Of a stretch of DNA of 28,705 nt, positions 1 through 6,681 are shown one piece after another. The translations under genes and the position numbers were made by a program. The notes under the pieces were generated by a model. The model made no database searches. It was not told where the DNA came from and saw only the letters and a program-made list of their open reading frames with translations. Source of the DNA: JAGDXZ01 sp049966915 (GTDB taxonomy: Archaea; Micrarchaeota; Micrarchaeia; Micrarchaeales; CABMGC01). Every line of letters begins with the position of its first letter. Position 1 is the first letter of the stretch. The stretch is from assembly GCA_049966915.1 (NCBI GenBank), contig JBMFTS010000003.1, forward strand, positions 1 through 28,705, written 5' to 3'.

Positions 1-72
1 AGCCCCAGGAGGGATTTGGACCCTCGACCTCCTGTTTACGAGACAGGCGCTCTACCGCTGAGCTACTGAGGC
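1..72 (-). tRNA. tRNA-Thr (anticodon CGU)
   Basis: Read on the minus strand the segment folds as a complete, intron-free 72-nt cloverleaf. It has a 7-bp acceptor stem (GCCTCAG with CTGGGGC, one G-U pair), a D-arm GCTC/GAGC, an anticodon stem CCTGT/ACAGG with loop CTCGTAA giving anticodon CGT, a 5-nt variable loop, and a T-arm GAGGG/CCCTC. Discriminator U73 fits archaeal threonine tRNAs. The 3' end is the first base of the window, so an encoded CCA cannot be judged. The T-loop reads TCCAAAT, with C at position 55 where U (pseudouridine) is nearly universal; A58, the m1A site, is kept. Identity comes from the anticodon. Confidence 0.95.
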
Positions 73-87
73 AGCAACTAATAGTTA

Positions 88-106
88 GTTATAAATACAT
101 AAATAC
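88..106. promoter_or_regulatory. AT-rich divergent promoter between tRNA-Thr and the beta-helix gene
   Basis: Two overlapping TATA-like elements, TTATAAATA and CATAAATAC, lie between the tRNA (minus) and the GTG start at 132 (plus). Read rightward they sit about 30-40 bp before the GTG. Read leftward GTATTTATG is centred about 30 bp from the tRNA 5' end. The position suits TBP binding for both genes; which element serves which gene is inference. Confidence 0.5.
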
Positions 107-131
107 TAAATTAAAATTATCTGTTGATTGC

Positions 132-3071
132 GTGGCTGATATTGGCACAGATTACGGTCAGGATTCGAATCAGACGACGCCGCAGCCAGAGCCAAGCGCA
201 CAGCAAGAGCCTGCTAGTCAGCCTCAGCCTGCGTCTCCGTACGCCAGCCAAATGCAGTCGCATAGGAGCACCGCAAAAATATTGGTCGCAATAATCGTTG
301 TAATACTGGTAATCGCGATAGCAGTTTACGCTTCGGAATCCATTGCGCATAAAAAGGTTGTTGTAACAACAACTACGCTTGCGCCGCGCAATCTTTCAAA
401 CATAAACAACTGCACGACAATAAGCAAGCCAGGCGATTATTATCTTATCAGCAGCATCTTTACCAAGGAGCGCAACGGGTCATGCATAAACATAACGGCA
501 GGTAACGTGGTGCTTTACGGAAACAGCAACCTAATCAAGGGTTCAGGTCCTTACGCCATTGTGCCGCCTTACTCATACGGCATAAGAATAGGCCCGGTCA
601 GCAACGTAAGCGTGAAAGATCTCGGCGTGGATTCGTTTTCGTACGGCGTATTCGTAGACAATAGCACTAATGCAACATTGAGCGATGTAAACGCCTCCAA
701 CGACACGATGTCTGGCATATACCTCTACAGAGCGCACAACACGCTGCTTGAAAACAGCGCAGTATCAAAAGCCTCTAGCAAGCAGGGCGGCATAAGCATT
801 GTTTTAGGCGGCAACAACAAGCTTGTTGGCGATTCTTCTGCTTTTAACCTTTACACAGGGGTTGGCATAAATTCCACCAACAACACATTCGAAAAAGACA
901 CGTTTTTGAACAACCCAGTAGACATAATGTGCGGCAGCATATTCGGATTTAAACGCGCCAATGCATTTGCAAATTCTTCTTGCAACGTTAACTTCTATTG
1001 CGATTTTGCATCTTGCAAAAAGACAAATCTTCCTACAAACATTACCCAGATAAGGCTGTTGCCAGGCAAGATATCTACCTGCGGTCTGATAAGCCAGCCA
1101 GGAAACTATTCGCTTGCGAGCGGCATAAACATGGCAAGGTTTCTCAATTTGTCAAATCCGCTCGCCAGGCGCCTGTCTTGCATAAAAATAAATGCCAGCG
1201 ATGTAAGGCTTGACTGCGGCGGTCGCAGCATAGAAAATGCCGGAACCGGCGTGCAGGTTTCTGGCCCGCTGAATGACCAAGTTTTCAATTGCACTTTCAA
1301 CAACGATACATATGCTGTAAAAGTGGCCAATACCTACAACGCGAACATAAGCGACATTTCGGTGCAGAATTCCACTTATGGCATATACCTGTCAAACGTC
1401 ACAAGCGGCACTATCAGCTCGATTTACGCACACAATGGTACTTTTGGAATTTATTCAAACAGCTCGACGGGCTTGGTGCTGTCAAATCTGGCGCTGCGCG
1501 ACAATGCCTACGGAATTTTCATGCGTGCAGGAAGCGGCGACGCCTTTAACGGGGGCAACGTTACGGGCAATTTCAAGGTGGACGCATACTGCTCCCCAAG
1601 CACTTACAATAGCACGTCCAACCTGTTCCAAAACATAAATTGCGGAGTAACCGACTGCAATTGGGCGTCGTGCAAGAGCCATGTGCTGCCGCAGCTTTCC
1701 ATGTACCCCGTGTCATCCTGCCAGCAGATCTCGCATCCAGGCAACTATTCGCTTACGCAAAATCTTGTGGCAAGCCCGGGATGCTTTGACATAGCAACGA
1801 GCAACGTAGTGTTCAACTGCAATAACAAGACGCTTACCGGACCGGGATACGGGTATGCATTCGCGTTGAGCAACGTTTCCAACGTCACTATCGTGCATTG
1901 CACAATAACCCATTTTGATTACGGCGTGCAGCTATACAACGCTAGTGCGGTATCGCTTGATGCGCTAGGCATTAGTTCCGTGAAGGCGGGCGTATACGGA
2001 AAAGGCGTGTTCTCAAGCGACATAACAGGCGTTTACGTCAGCGGCTATTCTGAATACGGCCTTGGATTCAACAACGTAAATGGCAGCAGCATACAATACG
2101 ACGCGGCATCTAACGGCGCATCAAATGCCACGGGCTTCATGTTTAACGGTGCGCATCATAATATGGTAGAATTCGACAATTCGCAAATCAACCCTGCATA
2201 TGGCTTTGCGTTCGTGAACTTCACCAACAACACCGTTTACAACAACACCGCATTTTCAAACAAAAAGCTTGACTACTACTGCTCGTACTCGTCCAGCGGC
2301 ATTTACGCAAACCAGAACGGAATAAACAGCGGCGATACCAAAAACACATGCAGATGGCTTCTCGTATTGCCAACCGTGTCAGAAAATCCTCCGTGCGCTG
2401 CTGTGTCTTCGTCTTCCTATATTTCTTTGGCAAGCGACATGCTGTATAGCACTGGCACAACGTGCTACAACATCTATAACACCAACAGCTCATCGGCAAA
2501 TTACACTACTATAAACTGCAACGGCCACACGGTTCTTGCAACATCCGGAGGCACTTTTGTAAATGTGGTGAACGCGAGCCGAGTCAAGCTAGAAAACTGC
2601 TTTATCAAAGGATTTGACAACGCGTTTGTGTCTCATGGCGCAGGTTCGCAAGTAATCAACAACACAATCATCGACACTAGCCACGCTGTTATGCTTACTG
2701 GCGCGAACCAGAGCGTAATAGCGAATAACAGATTAAGCAACGATACATATGCGATTGTGGCAAAGCGCACAAGCTTGGCAAGCGTGCTTAACAACACGTT
2801 TTCATCAGTGCAGCAGGGCATAACTTGGATCAACGGTTCTGCGTCGAAGTTCTACTACAACAACGTAAGCAATAGCGCATACGGCCTGCAACTTTTCAAC
2901 ACCACGTCAGATCTTGCAAAAGACAACGTATTTGAGACAAGCAATTATGGTGTTGCATGCTATGGCACAGCCGAAAACTCGAGCTCTGCAAATCTGGATT
3001 TAGGAAACAACGTCTGCTCAAGCAACCACGGCTGCGGCTGGATGTCTTCGCCATCGTGCAAGCCAGCGTGA
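132..3071 (+). CDS. Membrane-anchored secreted right-handed beta-helix surface protein (four tandem modules)
   Basis: A 979-aa protein starting at GTG 132, preceded by TTGATTGC as SD-like sequence. Residues 1-44 are Pro/Gln/Ser-rich and probably cytoplasmic. Residues about 49-67 form one hydrophobic helix, a signal anchor that would place the rest outside the cell. The exterior is rich in Asn, Ser, Thr, Tyr and Gly with recurring YGI/YGV/NNT turns typical of NosD/pectate-lyase-like parallel beta-helix repeats. Four modules of about 210-230 aa begin near residues 88, 310, 521 and 747. The first three open with (I)S(K/Q/H)PG(D/N)Y(Y/S)L, the fourth with a degenerate SSSYISL, and each closes with a short Cys-rich segment. 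More than 40 N-X-S/T sequons suggest heavy N-glycosylation. No catalytic residues are recognised. It could be an S-layer-like, adhesive or glycan-binding protein; the exact role is unknown. Confidence 0.85.
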   Translation: MADIGTDYGQDSNQTTPQPEPSAQQEPASQPQPASPYASQMQSHRSTAKILVAIIVVILVIAIAVYASESIAHKKVVVTTTTLAPRNLSNINNCTTISKPGDYYLISSIFTKERNGSCINITAGNVVLYGNSNLIKGSGPYAIVPPYSYGIRIGPVSNVSVKDLGVDSFSYGVFVDNSTNATLSDVNASNDTMSGIYLYRAHNTLLENSAVSKASSKQGGISIVLGGNNKLVGDSSAFNLYTGVGINSTNNTFEKDTFLNNPVDIMCGSIFGFKRANAFANSSCNVNFYCDFASCKKTNLPTNITQIRLLPGKISTCGLISQPGNYSLASGINMARFLNLSNPLARRLSCIKINASDVRLDCGGRSIENAGTGVQVSGPLNDQVFNCTFNNDTYAVKVANTYNANISDISVQNSTYGIYLSNVTSGTISSIYAHNGTFGIYSNSSTGLVLSNLALRDNAYGIFMRAGSGDAFNGGNVTGNFKVDAYCSPSTYNSTSNLFQNINCGVTDCNWASCKSHVLPQLSMYPVSSCQQISHPGNYSLTQNLVASPGCFDIATSNVVFNCNNKTLTGPGYGYAFALSNVSNVTIVHCTITHFDYGVQLYNASAVSLDALGISSVKAGVYGKGVFSSDITGVYVSGYSEYGLGFNNVNGSSIQYDAASNGASNATGFMFNGAHHNMVEFDNSQINPAYGFAFVNFTNNTVYNNTAFSNKKLDYYCSYSSSGIYANQNGINSGDTKNTCRWLLVLPTVSENPPCAAVSSSSYISLASDMLYSTGTTCYNIYNTNSSSANYTTINCNGHTVLATSGGTFVNVVNASRVKLENCFIKGFDNAFVSHGAGSQVINNTIIDTSHAVMLTGANQSVIANNRLSNDTYAIVAKRTSLASVLNNTFSSVQQGITWINGSASKFYYNNVSNSAYGLQLFNTTSDLAKDNVFETSNYGVACYGTAENSSSANLDLGNNVCSSNHGCGWMSSPSCKPA

Positions 3072-3075
3072 TGAT

Positions 3076-3375
3076 ATGCCCATTACAATCAAGCAAGTTG
3101 TCGATGCATTGAAGGAGGTCACAGATCCTGAAGTCGGCATAAACATAGTCGATTTGGGGCTCGTGTACGGAATCAAGATCGACGGCAACGACGTGTCGGT
3201 AACCGTTACTATGACGAGCCCTATGTGCCCAGTTACAAGCATATTGCTTGCAGACATGCAGCTTAGGATGGAGCGCATACCAGGTATAGGAAAGGTGAAC
3301 CTTGATTTGGTGTGGGAACCCGCATGGAGCGCCGACATGATAAGCGAAGAATACAGGCAGCAGCTCGGCGTTTGA
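3076..3375 (+). CDS. MIP18/DUF59 (SufT/PaaD-like) iron-sulfur assembly protein
   Basis: A 99-aa single-domain protein. Residues 10-50 carry the family hallmark ALKEVTDPEVGINIVDLGLV, followed by the TMTSPMCPVTS segment that contains the conserved cysteine (C53). The family takes part in Fe-S cluster maturation in the cytosol. The length matches stand-alone archaeal members. The start is ATG 3076: the SD GTGAT overlaps the TGA stop of the beta-helix gene, so translation is probably coupled although the functions look unrelated. Fe-S clients in the window include the radical-SAM methylthiotransferase. Family membership is secure; the precise client is unknown. Confidence 0.9.
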   Translation: MPITIKQVVDALKEVTDPEVGINIVDLGLVYGIKIDGNDVSVTVTMTSPMCPVTSILLADMQLRMERIPGIGKVNLDLVWEPAWSADMISEEYRQQLGV

Positions 3376-3413
3376 CCGCAAAATAGACTGCTGCACGCTG
3401 CACACATTAATAC

Positions 3414-3977
3414 TTAATACATTACGTCCTCGTCAGCCCTCTTGTATTCTACGATTTCGCTTTCATCGAACCATGTGCCTATTTCTCTTTCGGCGGTATC
3501 CTTGCCATCAGAGGCGTGCACTATGTTCTTTACCGCTCTGCCCTTGTAATCTGCAAGGTCGTAGGAATCTGTGGTGTATTTGCCCCTTATTGTTGAAGGA
3601 TCGGCTTTGGAAGGCGATGTTGCGCCAGCAAGCTTCCTGACATTTTGTATTGCCTCGTTGCCTTCGACAACCATGGCCACCACGGGCTTGCCAGCTATGT
3701 AGTCTACTAAGTAGCCGCGTACCCTGTCGCCGGTCTGTTGCGGCGTCTCGTTGAATTGCTTGCCTTGCTCCTCAAAGCTTTTTTTTGTCTTTTCCCACAG
3801 CGCATTATACCAGCCCTCATCGGCAGGGTAGTGCTTCATCGCAAGCTCCTTCGTAGGCTTGACGAGCTTCATCGCGACAATCTTGAGCCCCGCGTTTTCG
3901 AACTCTGTTATGATCCTGCCTACAAGGCTCCTGTAAACTCCATCGGGTTTTATGAGAACAAGTGTGCGCTCTATCAT
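3414..3977 (-). CDS. ndk: Nucleoside diphosphate kinase, long form
   Basis: Transfers the gamma phosphate from NTPs to NDPs through a phosphohistidine. The 187-aa protein begins MIERTLVLIKPDGV, the classic N-terminus with K10, so I chose ATG 3977 over an upstream in-frame start at 4046 that adds 23 atypical residues. Active-site H154 lies in NIVHASDG, with conserved R114 and N151. It is longer than the usual 140-155 aa. Extra residues lie around 50-85 (between helix A and the PVVAMVVEG strand) and around 133-146 just before the active site. The active-site motif reads HASD where HGSD is usual. It is divergent from the MazG-like gene and convergent with the DUF59 gene. Confidence 0.95.
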   Translation of the reverse strand: MIERTLVLIKPDGVYRSLVGRIITEFENAGLKIVAMKLVKPTKELAMKHYPADEGWYNALWEKTKKSFEEQGKQFNETPQQTGDRVRGYLVDYIAGKPVVAMVVEGNEAIQNVRKLAGATSPSKADPSTIRGKYTTDSYDLADYKGRAVKNIVHASDGKDTAEREIGTWFDESEIVEYKRADEDVMY

Positions 3978-4008
3978 GCGATTACCTGTTTGGATTTTGC
4001 ACTGCACC

Positions 4009-4053
4009 AATATAAAACTTGCGCAAGTGCGCAAGCGCATTTGCATTTATATG
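4009..4053. promoter_or_regulatory. Divergent TATA boxes for ndk and the MazG-like gene
   Basis: A minus-strand TATA box (AAGTTTTATATT, 4009-4020) lies about 37 bp before the ndk ATG. A plus-strand TATA box (ATTTATATG, 4045-4053) lies about 35 bp before GTG 4084. The plus start is preceded by a strong SD, GGTGGT at 4075-4080. The two TATA boxes flank a repeat element listed separately. Confidence 0.6.
4018..4035. repeat. Tandem TGCGCAAG repeat with embedded 10-bp palindrome
   Basis: TGCGCAAG occurs twice head-to-tail (4020-4027 and 4028-4035). The first copy forms the perfect palindrome CTTGCGCAAG (4018-4027). The element sits exactly between two divergent TATA boxes, where an archaeal repressor or activator could control both ndk and the pyrophosphohydrolase. 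The regulatory role is inference. Confidence 0.45.
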
Positions 4054-4083
4054 TTTGCGCGTTAAAATTGTATTGGTGGTTTT

Positions 4084-4404
4084 GTGGAATTGGACGAGTA
4101 CCAGGGCAAGGCTTCGGAAACAGCAATATATCCTAAGATGCTCAACGGCGGAGTTTACTACGCGGCCATAGGGCTTGCCGGCGAGGTGGGCGAACTGCTC
4201 AACAAGATAAAGAAGATTGCCAGGGACAACGCGCAACCGAGCGCCGATGAGATAAAAGGAGAACTCGGCGACGTGCTTTGGTATTGCTCCCAGGTTGCAA
4301 GCGAATTGGGCATAAGCATGAACGATGTCGCGGCATACAACCTGAAAAAACTGCAAGACAGGAAACAACGCGGGGTAATTTCTGGAAACGGCGACAAGCG
4401 TTAG
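4084..4404 (+). CDS. MazG-like nucleotide pyrophosphohydrolase
   Basis: A 106-aa all-alpha NTP-PPase of the MazG/dUTPase-like superfamily, which hydrolyses NTPs or dNTPs to NMP and pyrophosphate, usually as house-cleaning. The metal-binding signature is complete: E34-x2-E37 in LAGEVGELLNK and E60-x2-D63 in ELGDVLWY. The size matches compact single-domain members. Start is GTG 4084 with SD GGTGG four bases upstream. It is divergent from ndk, so the two may be co-regulated nucleotide-pool enzymes. The substrate cannot be read from the sequence. Confidence 0.88.
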   Translation: MELDEYQGKASETAIYPKMLNGGVYYAAIGLAGEVGELLNKIKKIARDNAQPSADEIKGELGDVLWYCSQVASELGISMNDVAAYNLKKLQDRKQRGVISGNGDKR

Positions 4405-4428
4405 CCGCTTGTGCATCAGGTAGTTCCC

Positions 4429-6180
4429 ATGATAAGACAGCCTATTATCTGCGTGATGGGCCACGTAGACCACGGCAAGACGACTTTGCTAGATAAGATA
4501 CGCAGCACTGCGATTGCGAGCAAGGAAGCCGGGGGCATAACGCAGCATATAGGCGCAAGCGAGGTTCCTATGGATGTCATAGAGAAAATTTCCGGAAAGG
4601 TTCTCGAGTCGTTCGGGGCAAAGATGAAGATTCCGGGCTTGCTTTTCATAGACACGCCAGGTCACGAGGCATTTACGAACCTCAGAAAGAGGGGCGGCGC
4701 CGTGGCGGACCTTGCAATACTGGTAGTGGACGTATCAAAGGGCTTCGAGCCACAAACATACGAGGCGATAGAAATACTCAAGCAGTACAAAACGCCATTC
4801 GTGGTGGCAGCTAACAAGATAGACCTTATAACCGGTTGGCGCAGCGCCAAAACCTACAGCTTTGCCGAGTCGATTTCTTCTCAGCTAAGTTCTGTTGTGG
4901 ACGCGCTGGACGCCTATCTCTATGGGCTTGTGGGCAAGCTGGGCGAGCTTGGTTTCAGCAGCGAGCGCTTCGATAGGGTAAAAGACTTTAAAAAAGAAGT
5001 AGTCATAGTGCCCGTGAGCGCCAAAACGGGCGAGGGTCTTGCGGAGCTCCTTGTCTTTGTCGCTGGCCTTTCGCAGCGTTTCCTCGAAGCGCGGCTCAAC
5101 ATAGAAGTGAAAGGCCCGGGCGTCGGCAGCATACTCGAGAAGAAGGAAGAGACGGGCCTGGGCTCTACCATAGACATAATACTTTACAACGGCACTTTGC
5201 GCGTGGGCGACACCATCGCGTTCGCCACCACCAACGGCGTGAGCACAGCCAAGATAAAGGCGCTGCTTAAGCCGAGGCCGCTCCAGGAGATGCGCGAGTC
5301 GTCTAGCAAGTTTTATTTTGTAGAGGAGGTTAGCGCAGCGTCAGGAGTGAAAATAAGCGCGCTCGGACTTGATGACGCCCTGCCAGGCTCGCTTGTCATG
5401 TCCACACAGGCCAAGGATTATGCTGTAGAGATAGACGACGAGATAAAGAAGGTGTTTGAGGTAGACAAGTCTGGCATAGTGCTTAAGACGGACACCATGG
5501 GCAGCATGGAAGCTCTTTCCCGCCTGCTTAAGAGCAACGGCGTGAACATAAGCAAGAAAGGAATAGGCAATGTTACAAAAAAGGACATACTTGATGCTTT
5601 TGCCATGCGCGCAATAGATCCTTACAGTTCTGTTGTGCTTGCCTTCAACGTTCAAGTGGAGCCAGATGCGCTTTCCGAAAGCGAAGCGACAGGCGTAAGC
5701 ATAATCAACGACAACATAATATACCAAGTCATAGACGACTACAACGCATGGCTTAACAAGGCAAAGCAGGAGGAAAAAACCATGGCGCTGAAGAGCGTCA
5801 CGCTCCCCGCAAAGATAACGGTTTTGCCTAACTCCGTTTTTAGAATGTCAAAGCCCGCAATATTCGGAATAGAGGTAAATGCAGGCAGGCTTGAGCCGAG
5901 CGCGCTTCTAATGAACAAGTATGGAGAGATAATCGGCAGGCTCAAGGAAATGCAAGATAACGGCGTAAGGCTTGAGGAGGCAAAGCAGGGGCAGGATGTA
6001 GCGATATCGATTGACGGAATAACCTTTGGCAGGCAAGTCAAGGAAGGAGACACTCTATATACTTTCTTCAACGACGAAGAGGAGAGGCTTCTAAAGACAA
6101 AGTTCAGCTACCTCTTGAGCGACGAGGAAAAGGACTTGCTAAATGAGATAAGCAGGATAAAGTCAAGCACGAGAAAATAG
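4429..6180 (+). CDS. infB: Translation initiation factor aIF5B (IF-2 homologue)
   Basis: GTPase that promotes ribosomal subunit joining and helps place initiator tRNA. With ATG 4429 the protein is 583 aa, close to the archaeal aIF5B length. G motifs are present: GHVDHGKT at 11-18, DTPGH at 75-79 and NKID at 129-132, followed by beta-barrel domain II, domain III and a C-terminal barrel. An in-frame GTG at 4411 adds six residues. I prefer 4429 because MIRQPIICVMGH matches the family N-terminus and AGGTAG lies five bases upstream. It closely follows the MazG-like gene (24 bp) and probably shares its transcript. Its last 18 bp overlap the convergent NUDIX gene. Confidence 0.97.
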   Translation: MIRQPIICVMGHVDHGKTTLLDKIRSTAIASKEAGGITQHIGASEVPMDVIEKISGKVLESFGAKMKIPGLLFIDTPGHEAFTNLRKRGGAVADLAILVVDVSKGFEPQTYEAIEILKQYKTPFVVAANKIDLITGWRSAKTYSFAESISSQLSSVVDALDAYLYGLVGKLGELGFSSERFDRVKDFKKEVVIVPVSAKTGEGLAELLVFVAGLSQRFLEARLNIEVKGPGVGSILEKKEETGLGSTIDIILYNGTLRVGDTIAFATTNGVSTAKIKALLKPRPLQEMRESSSKFYFVEEVSAASGVKISALGLDDALPGSLVMSTQAKDYAVEIDDEIKKVFEVDKSGIVLKTDTMGSMEALSRLLKSNGVNISKKGIGNVTKKDILDAFAMRAIDPYSSVVLAFNVQVEPDALSESEATGVSIINDNIIYQVIDDYNAWLNKAKQEEKTMALKSVTLPAKITVLPNSVFRMSKPAIFGIEVNAGRLEPSALLMNKYGEIIGRLKEMQDNGVRLEEAKQGQDVAISIDGITFGRQVKEGDTLYTFFNDEEERLLKTKFSYLLSDEEKDLLNEISRIKSSTRK

Positions 6181-6681
6181 TTCTTTATGCAACATGCAAA
6201 ACTCGATGCCTGCTATGGTCTTCATGTCTTCCAGCTCTTTTTTCGCAAGCATTGACTTGGCAATTTCAATGTTTACTTCTTTCACTTCTATGATTTCGTT
6301 GGGCTCCTTGTGCGGCATCCCCTTTTTGAGTTTCGTTGCCAGATAAAAATACTCTTTTTCGGTAAGGTTGCCTGGCGATGTATATGCGCTGAACAGATAT
6401 CGCAAATCTAGGGCCCTGTAGCCAGTTTCCTCAGCCAATTCCCTTGCCGCAGCGTGCTTCGCGCTTTCTCCTTTTTCTATGTGCCCTGCCGGCAGCTCGT
6501 AGATGAACTTTCTTATCGCTTGCCTGTACTGCCTTTCCATTACAAGCTTGCCGTTGTGGAACGGTATTATGACGACCGCGTTTTTCTCTTTTATTACGTC
6601 GAATTGCGATTGCAATTGCTTTTTTCTTTTTGCCACTATTTTGTCAAATTCCAAAAACTTGTCTTTATAAATTGTTTTCAT
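6163..6681 (-). CDS. NUDIX hydrolase, ADP-ribose pyrophosphatase-like
   Basis: A 172-aa protein with a perfect Nudix box: G66, E72, R80, E81, E84, E85 and G87 in the GX5EX7REUXEEXGU pattern. The preceding YELPAG and QYRQAIRKFIYELP segment resembles NudF-type ADP-ribose pyrophosphatases, which cleave ADP-ribose to AMP and ribose-5-phosphate. Its ATG overlaps the TGA of gatE by four bases, so it is translated as the last gene of the gatDE operon. Its 3' end runs 18 bp into the convergent aIF5B gene. Family membership is certain; substrate assignment is by resemblance only. Confidence 0.92.
   Translation of the reverse strand: MKTIYKDKFLEFDKIVAKRKKQLQSQFDVIKEKNAVVIIPFHNGKLVMERQYRQAIRKFIYELPAGHIEKGESAKHAAARELAEETGYRALDLRYLFSAYTSPGNLTEKEYFYLATKLKKGMPHKEPNEIIEVKEVNIEIAKSMLAKKELEDMKTIAGIEFCMLHKELFSRA

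Noticed and set aside
2896..3405. Minus-strand frame of 169 aa across the beta-helix 3' end and DUF59 gene
   Set aside because: Both underlying plus-strand genes are recognisable, and the frame has no promoter, SD or protein-like pattern.
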